Shown here piece by piece: positions 9,595 through 18,440 of a DNA stretch of 64,000 nt (its first letter is position 1; every line of letters starts with the position of its first letter). The notes under the pieces are model-generated. The model had not been told where the DNA came from and did not search any database. It was given only the letters and a program-made list of their open reading frames with translations. Where the stretch lies: NCBI RefSeq assembly GCF_019704555.1, contig NZ_AP024745.1:3604501-3668500 (forward strand), written 5' to 3'. The stretch comes from Actinoplanes sp. L3-i22. GTDB lineage: Bacteria > Actinomycetota > Actinomycetes > Mycobacteriales > Micromonosporaceae. Both the position numbers and the translations under genes were made by a program.

Positions 9595-10254
9595 GACCAT
9601 CGTGAACGGGGCGTTCAGCAGGCCCTTCGCCGTCCTGATCTGAAAGCGGGTGCGCCCCTGCTTGACGATCGTCCCGGTCAGCCCGCCGTACTTCCCGGCG
9701 CCGGTCAGCCGGACCTGGTCACCGATCCCGGGCTGACCGGAGGGCCGCGCGCCGCGCGACCGGATCCGGGTCAGCTCCGCCGCGTAGGCCGGGTGCAGCG
9801 CCGCCGGATGCCCCCGGTACGTCCAGGCGAACAGCGCGAACCGGTCGAACCGCGGCGAACACTCCCGGCACGACTTCACCCGGACCGGCTGCCGATGCGC
9901 GGTGGTGCGGTGACCGGACCGGCAGACCCCCAGCCAGGCCCCGTCCACCCGGGGCGCCTCGGCGGGCACACATCGCCGCCCCGAGCAGCCGATCCGGATC
10001 GCGGTGGCCCGCCACACCGCGTTGTGCCCGTGCCGCGGGCCGACCAGGGCGTGCGCGATCTCGTGCAGGATCGTCTCGATGACCTGCTCGGGCGCGTACA
10101 ACTCGACCAGGGGGCGGGAGAGCCCGATCTCCTTGCGGTCGGCGCGGCACACACCGGCGCGGGTCTTGGCGTCGTCGAAGGTCAGGCGCCACGTGGTCAG
10201 GCCGTGCCGGGCCATCAGGGCGAGCGCCGTCTCCCGCGCGTCGTTCAGGTTCAA
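9577..10254 (-). CDS. SprT-like zinc metallopeptidase-fold protein with C-terminal KOW-like domain
   Basis: This 225-residue protein has the HExxH motif HEIAHAL (His64, Glu65, His68) and a nearby His75 as third ligand. A cysteine-containing region (CSGRRC, CRSGH, CRECSP) could bind a second zinc. Residues about 183-215 (GDQVRLTGAGKYGGLTGTI) look like a small beta-barrel similar to KOW domains. SprT/Spartan-like proteins cleave or bind DNA-linked proteins in some organisms; whether this one is active is unknown. The last codons and stop lie in an exact short tandem duplication (9557-9593). Confidence 0.85.
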   Translation of the reverse strand: MNLNDARETALALMARHGLTTWRLTFDDAKTRAGVCRADRKEIGLSRPLVELYAPEQVIETILHEIAHALVGPRHGHNAVWRATAIRIGCSGRRCVPAEAPRVDGAWLGVCRSGHRTTAHRQPVRVKSCRECSPRFDRFALFAWTYRGHPAALHPAYAAELTRIRSRGARPSGQPGIGDQVRLTGAGKYGGLTGTIVKQGRTRFQIRTAKGLLNAPFTMVEPAAG

Positions 10255-10707
10255 CCGTGCTCCTCGTTGTCCTCCTAATCATGCCGCAGCCCTACGACAA
10301 TCTCCCGGAGCAGCCATCCGGTCCGCGGCGGCCTCCTTCGCCCAGGGCGATGCCCGGAAACATCAAGATCAACTTCTTCATTGCCTACGCTGCGGCCAAT
10401 AACTGATCGTCGCTCCCGCGGGGACCCTTCCGGGCTTCGCAGGGCGCGGGGCGCCCAGAACGCGAAGCCCTCCAGGGCGGCGTCCGAGGGTGGTTGCGGT
10501 TTCAAAGGACCCCCGCAAGCCGCCCGCCGGGTCAAGGCCCAGCCGCGCCTCCCGCTCCCGGCTGGTGCTGGGGGCTGCCTCCGGCACCCCGAAACAGCCC
10601 TGGCCGCCAGCCGAGTCCGCGACCGCCGCGCGCGCTGGGGTCGCGGCGTGGGTCGGGGCGGCGTGGGGGCCGGGATCGGCACGGAGGGCGGGGCTGTGCG
10701 GGTGTGG
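10255..10707. other. Intergenic region with dispersed repeat copy A and GC-rich filler
   Basis: No convincing gene is seen. Positions 10362-10502 carry copy A of the dispersed repeat. Positions 10503-10707 are extremely GC-rich with open frames of biased Pro/Arg/Ala composition and no recognisable protein. Confidence 0.6.
10362..10502 (+). repeat. Dispersed structured repeat, copy A
   Basis: This is one of three copies of a roughly 140-bp intergenic element (others at 17456-17597 minus and 54058-54205 plus). It begins with CTTCATTGCC, then GATCGTCGCTCCCGCGGGG, then a nested hairpin: GGGCTTCGC pairs with GCGAAGCCC around an inner GGGCGC-GGG-GCGCCC stem-loop. Copies diverge outside this core. 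Confidence 0.8.
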
Positions 10708-12726
10708 TCAGAGGAGTTTGTCGAGGCGGGCGGGGAGGTGGCGGATCCGGGTGCCGGTGGCGTGCCAGACGGCGTTGAGGATGGCGGCGGGGGAGCCGAC
10801 GATGCCGACCTCGCCGATCCCCTTGCTGCCCATCGGGTTGAGGTCGTCCTCCGGGGCGTCGAGCCACCCGGCGTCGAACCACTCGACGTCGGCGTGCGTC
10901 GGGATGTGGTACTCCGCGAAGTCGTGGTTCACCCAGGTGCCCTGGGCCGGGTCCAGCACCGACTCCTCGTGCAGCGCCATCCCCATCCCCATGATCATGC
11001 CGCCGAGGAACTGGGACCGGGCGGTACGCGGGTTGAGGATGCGCCCGCCGTCGAACATCCCGAACAGGCGGGACACCCGGATCTCGCCGGTGACGGTGCT
11101 GACCCGTACCTCCGCGAAGTGCGCGCCGGAGGCGTGTCGCCCTTCCTTCTGCTCCCCGACCAGTTTCGTGGTGTCGAAAACGGCCACGTCCGCACCCGAG
11201 GAACGCAGCTCGCGGCAGGCCCCGGTGACCGCCCAGCCCCAGGACGCGCTGCCCGAGGAGCCGCCGGCGACCGAGGCCCGGGGCAGCGTGCTGTCGCCGA
11301 TCAGGATGTGGATCCGCTCGATCGGCACGTCGAGCTCGTCCGCGGCGATCTGCGCGAGGATCGTCCGCGCGCCGGTGCCCAGGTCGGTGGCGGCGATCGC
11401 CACCTCGTACTCACCGTCGCCGAGTCCGCGCACCCGGGCGGTCGACGGCATCGCCATCGCCGGGTAGGTCGCGCCGGCCATCCCGGTGCCGGTCAGCCAC
11501 TCGCCATCGGTGCGCTGCCGTGGCCGCGGATCCCGTCCCGACCAGCCGAACCGCTCCGCGCCGCCGCGCAGGCACTCGACGTAGCGGGGATTCTCCGGTG
11601 AGTTGCGGATCCGCAGCCCGACCGGGTCGACGCCGAGGCGGACCGCCAACTCGTCGAGCGCGCACTCCAGCCCGACCATCCCGGGCGCCTCGCCGGGCGC
11701 CCGCATCCAGCGCGGCGTCGGCACGTCGAGCCGGACGACCTGGTGACCGGTGCGCAGGTTCGGCACCGGGTACATGCTCCGGGTGACGACCGACGCCGAC
11801 TCGACGAACTCGAACAGCCGGCTCGACTGCGTCCACGTCTGGTGATCGATCGCGGTCAGCGTGCCGTCCGCGGTCGCCCCGATCCGGAGCCGCTGGACGG
11901 TCGGCGCGCGATGGCCGACGACGCTGAACATCGCCTGGCGGGGCAGCGCCACCTGGACCGGCCGCCCGGTGACCAGTGAGCCGAGCGCGGCCAGCACGGC
12001 GTTCGGCCGGGCGCTGCCCTTGGCGCCGAAGCCGCCGCCGATGTGCTCGGCGACCACGTGGACCCGCTCGGCGGGCAGCCCGAAGATCGTGCCCAGGGTT
12101 TCCGCGATGCCGGACGGGTGCTGGTTGGCGTCGTACACCGTCAGGTCCGGACCGTCCCAGCGGGCGATCGTGGCGTGCGGCTCCATCGGGCTGTTGTGCA
12201 CCGCCGGGGTGCTGTACGTGACGTCGATCGTCACCGGGGCGCCGGCCAGCGCCCGCGCCACGTCCCCGGTGTGCGACTCGGCGGGCACGCCCGGGACGAC
12301 CGACTCCGGGGTGTACCGGTTCGGGTCGTCGGCGCGCAGATCGACCTCATGGTCGTCGACGGTGATGTCGAGCTGGATGTCCTGCGCGGCGCGGCGCGCG
12401 GCCTCCAGCGTGCCGGCGACCACCAGGGCGACCGGCTGGCCGCGGTAGCTGATCTGATCGGACCGCAGGACGGCGAGCTCGGGGTCGTCGGACGCCGCCA
12501 GGTGCGGGACGTTGCCGTGCCAGAGCACGACCAGCACGTCCTCGTCGGTGGGGTCGACCAGGACCGCGTCGAGCCGGCCACGGGCCACCGGGGACTGGAC
12601 GATCCAGCCGTAGGCCATCCCGTCCTGGTGGTACTCCGCGGCGTACCGGGCCGCGCCGGAGACCTTCGCCGGCCCCTCCAGGCGCGCCACCGGTGCGCCG
12701 ACGGCACGCGTCGCCATGCTCGTCAT
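10708..12726 (-). CDS. Xanthine dehydrogenase-family molybdopterin-binding subunit (PaoC-like)
   Basis: This is the large catalytic subunit of a molybdenum hydroxylase, 672 residues. It has the substrate/cofactor stretch HVVAEHIGGGFGAKG near residue 225 and, near the C terminus, KGIGEVG with the conserved active-site glutamate. The start ATG at 12726 overlaps the stop of the FAD subunit gene (ATGA), so the longer open frame upstream is ignored. With its two partners it forms an LMS heterotrimer that hydroxylates aldehydes or N-heterocycles. The FAD partner's extra cysteines favour aldehyde oxidation of PaoABC (YagTSR) type. No molybdenum-cofactor sulfurtransferase or XdhC-type gene is nearby. 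Confidence 0.92.
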   Translation of the reverse strand: MTSMATRAVGAPVARLEGPAKVSGAARYAAEYHQDGMAYGWIVQSPVARGRLDAVLVDPTDEDVLVVLWHGNVPHLAASDDPELAVLRSDQISYRGQPVALVVAGTLEAARRAAQDIQLDITVDDHEVDLRADDPNRYTPESVVPGVPAESHTGDVARALAGAPVTIDVTYSTPAVHNSPMEPHATIARWDGPDLTVYDANQHPSGIAETLGTIFGLPAERVHVVAEHIGGGFGAKGSARPNAVLAALGSLVTGRPVQVALPRQAMFSVVGHRAPTVQRLRIGATADGTLTAIDHQTWTQSSRLFEFVESASVVTRSMYPVPNLRTGHQVVRLDVPTPRWMRAPGEAPGMVGLECALDELAVRLGVDPVGLRIRNSPENPRYVECLRGGAERFGWSGRDPRPRQRTDGEWLTGTGMAGATYPAMAMPSTARVRGLGDGEYEVAIAATDLGTGARTILAQIAADELDVPIERIHILIGDSTLPRASVAGGSSGSASWGWAVTGACRELRSSGADVAVFDTTKLVGEQKEGRHASGAHFAEVRVSTVTGEIRVSRLFGMFDGGRILNPRTARSQFLGGMIMGMGMALHEESVLDPAQGTWVNHDFAEYHIPTHADVEWFDAGWLDAPEDDLNPMGSKGIGEVGIVGSPAAILNAVWHATGTRIRHLPARLDKLL

Positions 12727-13697
12727 CGGACGTCTCCCGCCAGCGCGGCGAGCGTCGCCGCGGTCAGATTCCGGATCAGGACGATCTTGTACGCGTTGTC
12801 CCGCAACGGCTCCGCGTCCAGCAGCTCGGCGTCCGCCGCGGCCCGGAAGTGCTCCTCGGTCGCCGGCCGCCCGCGCAGCGTCTCCTCCGCGGCGAACGCC
12901 CGCCACGGCTTCGGCGCGACCGCCCCGAACGCCAGCCGCACGTCACGGACCAGGCCGTCTTCCACCCGCAGCGCCGCCGCGACGGAACCGACCGCGAACG
13001 CGAAGGACGCCCGGTCCCGCGCTTTCCGGTACCGCGAGCGGGCCGCGAACGGCAGCGCCGGCACGTCCACCGCGGTGATCAGCTCGCCGTGCTCCAGCAC
13101 GGTGTCCCGCTCCGGGGTGTCGCCGGGCAGCCGGTACAGCTCGGTCACCGGGATCGACCGCGGCCCGGCCGGCCCGTCGACCTGGACGATCGCGCCGAGG
13201 GCCGCGAGCGCGACCGCCATGTCCGACGGGTGGGTCGCCACGCAGGCCGGCGAGCCGCCGAGGATCGCCAGGTTGCGGTGGTCGCCCTCGCGCGCCGGGC
13301 AGCCGGACCCGGGCAGGTGCTTGTTGCACGGCATCGTCGCGTCCATGAAGTACCGGCACCGGGTGCGCTGCAGCAGGTTCCCGCCGGTCGTCGCCATGTT
13401 CCGCAGCTGCCCGGACGCGCCGGACAGCAGGGCCTGACTGAGCATCGGGTAGGCGGTTCGCACCCGCTGATCGGCGGCAAGATCACTATTGCGTACGGCG
13501 GCGCCGATCCGGATCCCGCCGTCCGGGAGATCGGTCACCGCCCGCAGCGGCAGGGTGTTCACGTCGACGAGCACGTCCGGGGTGGCGACGCCGAGCTTCA
13601 TCAGGTCGACCAGGTTCGTGCCGCCGGCCAGGAACACCGCGCCCGGTTCCAGTCCGGCGGCGGGGCCGGTGGCCGTACGGTAATCGAAGGTTTTCAT
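12723..13697 (-). CDS. Molybdenum hydroxylase FAD-binding subunit (PaoB-like)
   Basis: This 324-residue CO_deh_flav_N-type protein binds FAD through FLAGGTNLVDLMK near residue 28 and TTGGNLLQRTRC near 108. Cysteines at CRYFMD and MPCNKHLPGSGC (residues about 118-140) match the extra [4Fe-4S] loop known from PaoB/YagS. That feature separates this subgroup from plain xanthine dehydrogenases. The ATG at 13697 overlaps the stop of the 2Fe-2S subunit. Electrons pass from Mo through Fe-S clusters to FAD. Confidence 0.92.
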   Translation of the reverse strand: MKTFDYRTATGPAAGLEPGAVFLAGGTNLVDLMKLGVATPDVLVDVNTLPLRAVTDLPDGGIRIGAAVRNSDLAADQRVRTAYPMLSQALLSGASGQLRNMATTGGNLLQRTRCRYFMDATMPCNKHLPGSGCPAREGDHRNLAILGGSPACVATHPSDMAVALAALGAIVQVDGPAGPRSIPVTELYRLPGDTPERDTVLEHGELITAVDVPALPFAARSRYRKARDRASFAFAVGSVAAALRVEDGLVRDVRLAFGAVAPKPWRAFAAEETLRGRPATEEHFRAAADAELLDAEPLRDNAYKIVLIRNLTAATLAALAGDVR

Positions 13698-14182
13698 CGG
13701 CCCGCCGCCTGCCGGATCGCCGGAACCATGTTCGGGTAGGCCCCGCAGCGGCACAGGTTGCCGCTCATCCGCTCGCGGATCTCGGCGTCGCTGAGCAGGT
13801 CGTCGGTCTCGGTCACCGCGCTCGGCCAGCCCTGGGCGGCCTCGTCGAGCATGCCGACCGCCGAGCAGATCTGGCCCGGCGTGCAGTACCCGCACTGGAA
13901 CCCGTCGTGATCCAGGAACCCCTGCTGGACCGGGTGCGGCTCACCCATGTCGGCCAGCCCCTCGACCGTGGTCACCGCGGCGTCCTGCTGGGTGATCGCC
14001 AGGATCAGGCAGCTGTTGACCCGGCGGCCGTCGAGCAGGACCGTGCACGCGCCGCACTGGCCGTGGTCGCAGCCCTTCTTGGCGCCGGTCAGCCGCAGCC
14101 GCTCGCGCAGCGCGTCGAGCAGCGTGGTCCGCGGGTCCAGCCCGACGAGATGGTGCTGGGCACCGTTGACGGTGAGACGCAT
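13694..14182 (-). CDS. Molybdenum hydroxylase 2Fe-2S subunit (PaoA-like)
   Basis: This protein of about 162 residues has two [2Fe-2S] domains: a plant-ferredoxin-like CDHGQCGACTVLLDG and an alpha-helical domain with QCGYCTPGQI and NLCRCGAYP. It is the electron-transfer subunit and first gene of the trimeric operon. Unlike E. coli PaoA it has no Tat signal, so the complex is probably cytoplasmic. The start is uncertain: ATG at 14182 is used here, but an in-frame GTG at 14203 is possible, and neither has a well-placed ribosome-binding site. Confidence 0.9.
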   Translation of the reverse strand: MRLTVNGAQHHLVGLDPRTTLLDALRERLRLTGAKKGCDHGQCGACTVLLDGRRVNSCLILAITQQDAAVTTVEGLADMGEPHPVQQGFLDHDGFQCGYCTPGQICSAVGMLDEAAQGWPSAVTETDDLLSDAEIRERMSGNLCRCGAYPNMVPAIRQAAGR

Positions 14183-14290
14183 CCCCCGCCGATACCCGTC
14201 CACAGCGGGTTAAACCGGTTGGCCAGATCCCGTGGACACGGGGCATTCCGGCCACTGTTCGGGCCTGTCGATCCTTCCTAGATTCAGCCC

Positions 14291-14719
14291 ATGTCTGTGC
14301 TAACGCCGCTGCTCATCGGGGTCGTCGCGGTCCTCGTCCTGTCGCTGGTCCCGGAACCGCACCGCCAGAAGATCAACGCGCTGGGGATCGCCGGGGCCGG
14401 CGCGGTCTACGTCAGCGGCGGCGGTTTCGGCCGGTGGGAACTCGCGTTCACCACGGTCATGACCGTCGTCGCCTATCTCGGGCTGCGCGGCTGGCGGTGG
14501 ATCGGGGTCGGCTGGCTGCTGCACACCGGCTGGGACGTCCTGCACCACCTCAAGGGCAACCCGATCCTGCCGTTCGCGCACGACTCGTCGTTCGGCTGCG
14601 CGATCTGCGACCCGGTGATCGCGCTGTGGTGCTTCACCGGCGGCCGATCGTTGCTGGTCAGGCATCGTCCTCGGGCTCGTGCGGGCGCCGGGCTGCCTGA
14701 TTCGCCACGTCCGGAATGA
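14291..14719 (+). CDS. DUF6010-family membrane protein
   Basis: This 142-residue protein has four predicted membrane segments and the conserved block LHTGWDVLHHLKGNPILPF near residue 77, then SFGCAICDPVIALWCF. These His- and Cys-rich parts are typical of DUF6010 proteins, whose function is unknown. Its 3' end overlaps the 3' end of the convergent zinc-finger gene by 62 bases. Confidence 0.75.
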   Translation: MSVLTPLLIGVVAVLVLSLVPEPHRQKINALGIAGAGAVYVSGGGFGRWELAFTTVMTVVAYLGLRGWRWIGVGWLLHTGWDVLHHLKGNPILPFAHDSSFGCAICDPVIALWCFTGGRSLLVRHRPRARAGAGLPDSPRPE

Positions 14720-14837
14720 TGTTGCTGTGATCGGCCTTGCCGGTCCCGTCCGCCGCGACATCCGGATGCACGGACCGCCGGTGGCCCTCGATCTCGTCGT
14801 CGGCGAAATCGGTGTGACAGAGGTTGCAGTTAGCCAT
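14658..14837 (-). CDS. Small C2H2-like zinc-finger protein
   Basis: This 59-residue protein begins MANCNLCHTDF. Cys4 and Cys7 (CxxC) are followed 12 and 17 residues later by His in GHRRSVH, giving a C-x2-C-x11-H-x4-H finger. The tail is acidic and polar (HEPEDDA end). GGAGGG immediately precedes the ATG at 14837, which is preferred over an in-frame upstream start. A nucleic-acid or protein-binding role is plausible. The gene overlaps the convergent DUF6010 gene by 62 bases. Confidence 0.7.
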   Translation of the reverse strand: MANCNLCHTDFADDEIEGHRRSVHPDVAADGTGKADHSNIIPDVANQAARRPHEPEDDA

Positions 14838-14969
14838 CCCTCCACCGAACCAGACAACCCGGCCCGATGCCTCCTCTATCGGCCGTTCCCACCCAGATCT
14901 TTCGGCCTGCTCCCCGTTCGGGCGGCCGTTCGCCACGCGCCCCGAAAATCGCGGTCATAGGGTCAGGGC

Positions 14970-15164
14970 GTGGAAGCGCGGCAAGCGAGAGCCAACGTCG
15001 CGCGTTTCGTGGGCAACGGCGCGCTCGGGCTCGGCTTCGCCGTCGCGCTCGCGGCGGCGCTCTTCGGGATGGGCACGCCGATCGCGCCCTACGTCCTCGC
15101 CGGCCTCTTGGTGATCACGGGCGTAGGACTGCGGCTGGAAGGGGCGATCCTGGATCGCGGCTGA
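14970..15164 (+). CDS. Small hypothetical membrane protein
   Basis: This 64-residue protein starts at GTG and has two hydrophobic segments (about residues 14-34 and 38-56) separated by a short Pro-containing turn. There is no recognisable family. Codon use is consistent with coding and no other frame fits better. The function is unknown. Confidence 0.5.
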   Translation: MEARQARANVARFVGNGALGLGFAVALAAALFGMGTPIAPYVLAGLLVITGVGLRLEGAILDRG

Positions 15165-15309
15165 CCGCGGGTCTCCGATGACCCGCACCTCAACTGCCGC
15201 CGCGAGCGGGCGCCTCGACGTCATTGTCTGGAGTGGATTGAACTTTTCCGGCCGGAATCCGTTGGAAGAATTGTCCGGGCGCGTGTGTCCCCAGCACCGC
15301 GCCCGGGCT

Positions 15310-15896
<587 letters not shown>

Positions 15897-15900
<4 letters not shown>

Positions 15901-15941
15901 CGTGCTGCCGTCCGGCGCGGGGTCGTCAGGATCTGGCTCAT
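15897..15941 (-). CDS. 14-codon leader ORF coupled to the TMEM175-like gene
   Basis: An ATG at 15941 preceded by a strong GGGGAGGA site encodes MSQILTTPRRTAAR and stops at 15897-15899. The stop overlaps the GTG start of the channel gene (GTGA). The channel GTG has no Shine-Dalgarno sequence of its own, so its translation probably depends on the leader. The peptide has no known homologue that I recognise. Confidence 0.55.
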
Positions 15942-15977
15942 GGTTCCTCCCCGGGGTGCGGTGTGGTCACGAGCTGA

Positions 15978-16003
15978 GACCGGACAGCCCCCGGATCTGT
16001 GAC
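15978..16003 (-). promoter_or_regulatory. 26-bp ECF41-like promoter element upstream of the TMEM175-like gene
   Basis: Read on the minus strand this is (C)GTCACA-N16-GGTC, identical over 26 bp to 16018-16043 and to the copy at 18441-18466. It ends 37 bases upstream of the leader ORF start. Its first -35 base is C instead of T. With the next element it forms a perfect 26-bp inverted repeat around a 14-base loop. Confidence 0.55.
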
Positions 16004-16016
16004 GTGGCGGACTCGC

Positions 16017-16043
16017 TGTCACAGATCCGGGGGCTGTCCGGTC
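16017..16043 (+). promoter_or_regulatory. ECF41-like promoter element upstream of the NADH dehydrogenase-like gene
   Basis: This element reads TGTCACA-N16-GGTC. The pattern known for ECF41 sigma factors is TGTCACA-N16-CGTC. It ends eight bases before the GTG chosen as start, which would make a nearly leaderless transcript. Confidence 0.55.
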
Positions 16044-16051
16044 CTTCTGGT

Positions 16052-17428
16052 GTGCGAACGATTCTGGTGGTCGGCGGCGGGTACGCCGGGTTCTACACAG
16101 CGTGGAAGCTGGAGAAGAAGCTCCGGCGCGGCGAGGCACGGGTCATCGTCATCGACCCGCGGCCCTACATGACGTATCAGCCGTTCCTGCCGGAGGTGCT
16201 GGCCGGCTCGGTGGAGGCCCGGCACGCCGCGGTCTCCCAACGGCGACACCTCAAGAAGACCAAGATCATTTCCGGTACGGTGGTGAAGATCGACCACGCC
16301 TCGCGAAGCGTGACCGTGCGCCCGGCCGAAGGACCCGAGTACGCCCTGGCCTACGACACGATCGTGGTGACGGCCGGCGCGGTCACCCGCAAGCTCGCCA
16401 TCCCGGGCGTCGTCGAGCAGGCGATCGGTCTCAAGCACGTCGAAGAGGCCGTCGCGATCCGGGACCAGCTGCTCACCGCGTTCGACCGGGCGTCGACGCT
16501 GCCGCCCGGCCCGCGCCGGCGACGGCTGCTGACCGTCACGTTCGTCGGCGGCGGGTTCTCCGGGGTGGAGGGCTTCGGCGAGCTGTTGTCGCTGGCCACC
16601 GCGCTGGTGAAGAAGTATCCCGAGCTCGACCCGGCCGAGGTCGGTTTCCACCTGGTCGAGGCGCGGGACCGGATCCTGCCCGAGGTCAGCGAGAAGCAGG
16701 GGCGGTGGGTGGTCCGGGCGCTGGAGAAGCGCGGCGGCCACGTGCACCTCGGGGCGCTGGTCCGGTCCGCGCAGGACGGGCACGTGGTGCTGTCGACCGG
16801 GGTGGAGTTCGACTCCGACCTGATCGTGTGGACCGCGGGCAACGCGGCGAACCCGATGGTGCACAACCGCACCGACCTGCCGATCGACGCGCGCGGGCTG
16901 CTCGTGGTCCGGGCCGACCTGCGGGTCGGCACCGCGGACGCGCCGGTCCCGGACGCGTGGGGCGCCGGCGACGACGCGGCGGTGCCGGACCTGGCGCTCG
17001 GCGACGGGACGGCGACCGTGCCGAACGCGCAGCACGCCGTCCGGCAGGGCAAGCTGCTGGCCCGGAACCTGCTCGCCGACCTGCGCGGCGGCCGGGTCCG
17101 GGAGTACGTGCACCACAGCCTCGGCACCGTCGCCACGCTCGGCCTGGGGATCGGGATCTTCGAGTGGCGGGGGCTGGTGGTCAAGGGGTTCCCGGCGTGG
17201 CTGATGCACCGGGGTTACCACGTGCTCGCGGTGCCCAGCTGGGAGCGGAAGTTCCGGGTGCTGGCGATCTGGCTGATCGCGGCGGTGTTCGGGCGGGACA
17301 TCGTGTCGCTCGCCTCGGTCCAGCACCCGCGGCACGCCTTCGTCACCGGCGGCGACCCGGCGGTCCTGACGATCGCGCCGGAGCCGGTCACGGATGCGGC
17401 CGAGCCGCTTCCGGATTTCGTGGGATAG
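16052..17428 (+). CDS. Type II NADH dehydrogenase-like FAD oxidoreductase
   Basis: This pyridine nucleotide-disulfide oxidoreductase of 458 residues resembles Ndh, which moves electrons from NADH to quinone without pumping protons. The FAD motif GGGYAGFYTAW is at the N terminus, the NADH motif FVGGGFSGVEGFGEL is near residue 169 and WGAGDDAAVPD near 303. The C terminus has hydrophobic segments (LGLGIGIFEW, FRVLAIWLIAAVFG) suited to membrane attachment. The GTG at 16052 starts directly with the FAD strand; an in-frame GTG at 16004 lies inside the inverted repeat and is less likely. Confidence 0.88.
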   Translation: MRTILVVGGGYAGFYTAWKLEKKLRRGEARVIVIDPRPYMTYQPFLPEVLAGSVEARHAAVSQRRHLKKTKIISGTVVKIDHASRSVTVRPAEGPEYALAYDTIVVTAGAVTRKLAIPGVVEQAIGLKHVEEAVAIRDQLLTAFDRASTLPPGPRRRRLLTVTFVGGGFSGVEGFGELLSLATALVKKYPELDPAEVGFHLVEARDRILPEVSEKQGRWVVRALEKRGGHVHLGALVRSAQDGHVVLSTGVEFDSDLIVWTAGNAANPMVHNRTDLPIDARGLLVVRADLRVGTADAPVPDAWGAGDDAAVPDLALGDGTATVPNAQHAVRQGKLLARNLLADLRGGRVREYVHHSLGTVATLGLGIGIFEWRGLVVKGFPAWLMHRGYHVLAVPSWERKFRVLAIWLIAAVFGRDIVSLASVQHPRHAFVTGGDPAVLTIAPEPVTDAAEPLPDFVG

Positions 17429-17455
17429 GCCGACCGGTCCGCGATTTCGGGTTTT

Positions 17456-17597
17456 GTGGGGTAAACCGTGCCCACCCTCGGACGTCGCCCTGTAGGGTCT
17501 CGCGTTCTGGGCGCCCCGCGCCCTGCGAGGCCCGGAAGGGTCCCCGCGGGAGCGACGATCTGTACCCCGGCGGACCGGGGCAATGAAGATCTTTAAT
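17456..17597 (-). repeat. Dispersed structured repeat, copy B
   Basis: This is the reverse-orientation copy of the element at 10362-10502 and 54058-54205. The core hairpin here pairs GGGCCTCGC with GCGAGACCC around GGGCGC-GGG-GCGCCC. It lies between the 3' ends of the convergent Ndh-like and NmrA-like genes. Confidence 0.8.
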
Positions 17598-17619
17598 GGT
17601 TTTTTCTTGGTCGCATTGA

Positions 17620-17649
17620 ACGGCCCGCTCCGGAGAGCGGGCCGTTTTT
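17620..17649 (+). terminator. Rho-independent terminator
   Basis: An 11-bp GC-rich perfect stem (17620-17630 with 17635-17645) with a CGGA loop is followed by TTTT. The orientation suits termination of plus-strand transcripts from the Ndh-like gene or reading across repeat copy B. Confidence 0.85.
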
Positions 17650-17673
17650 GCAGGTCAACCAGCTAGGAACAGG

Positions 17674-18408
17674 TCAGCCGGCTAGGAACGTGCGGAAGTC
17701 GGTCTTGGCGAGGTGGGCGCCCGGCTTGGCGATGATCGCGTCGCCGGCGACCGCGGCGAACATGCCGGCGGCCGGGTCGAGGACGACGGTTCGCTTGTCG
17801 TCCTTGGCCGCGAGGTAGACGCGGCCCAGCTCGTCGAGGGTGAAGACCTCCGGACCGGCGACGTCGCGGGTCGCGTTGAGCGGTGCGCCCGCGGCCACCT
17901 CGGCGACCGCCCGGGCCACGTCCGCCGAGGCCATCGGCTGGATCGGGGTGGCCGGCAGCCGGACCGTGTCGCCGTCGGTGGTCCAGGACAGGACCGCGCC
18001 GACGAACTCGAAGAACTGGGTGGCCCGGACGATCGACCACGGGATCGGCCCGGCCTTGAGGATGTCCTCCTGGAGCACCTTGGCCTGGTAGTAGACCAGG
18101 TCCGGCACCAGCTCGGCGCCGACGATGGACAGGATGACGGCGTGGCCGACCCCGGCGTCCTTCGCGGCGGCGAGCAGGGTGTCCATCGTGGCGCGGAAGA
18201 ACTCGGGGGACGCCTCGTCGAAGGTCGGCGAGTTGGTCAGGTTGACCACGACGTCCGCGCCGGTCAGCGCCGCGGCCAGGCCCTTGCCGGTGAGCAGGTC
18301 CAGGCCGGTCGACGGGGAGTGCGGCACGGCCTCGTGCCCGGCGGCGTCGAGCAGGGTGACGACCTGCGAGCCGATCAGCCCGGTGCCCCCGATGACGGCG
18401 ATCTTCAT
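17674..18408 (-). CDS. NmrA-like NAD(P)-binding protein (atypical SDR)
   Basis: This 244-residue Rossmann-fold protein starts MKIAVIGGTGLIGSQVV, with the GGTGxxG dinucleotide motif of NmrA/NAD(P)H-binding epimerase-like proteins. It has no Tyr-x3-Lys active site of classical SDRs. Such proteins act as redox sensors or reductases. GAGAGGC lies upstream of the ATG. The 26-bp ECF41-like element ends 32 bases upstream. ECF41 targets commonly include carboxymuconolactone decarboxylases, oxidoreductases and epimerases, which fits this gene (inference). Confidence 0.88.
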   Translation of the reverse strand: MKIAVIGGTGLIGSQVVTLLDAAGHEAVPHSPSTGLDLLTGKGLAAALTGADVVVNLTNSPTFDEASPEFFRATMDTLLAAAKDAGVGHAVILSIVGAELVPDLVYYQAKVLQEDILKAGPIPWSIVRATQFFEFVGAVLSWTTDGDTVRLPATPIQPMASADVARAVAEVAAGAPLNATRDVAGPEVFTLDELGRVYLAAKDDKRTVVLDPAAGMFAAVAGDAIIAKPGAHLAKTDFRTFLAG

Positions 18409-18440
18409 GGTGGTGCCTCTCTGTTGGGTTCACCGGCTAT

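Noticed and set aside
10503..10707. GC-rich open frames between repeat copy A and the molybdenum hydroxylase
   Set aside because: The composition is low-complexity in all frames, with no start signal or homologous pattern.
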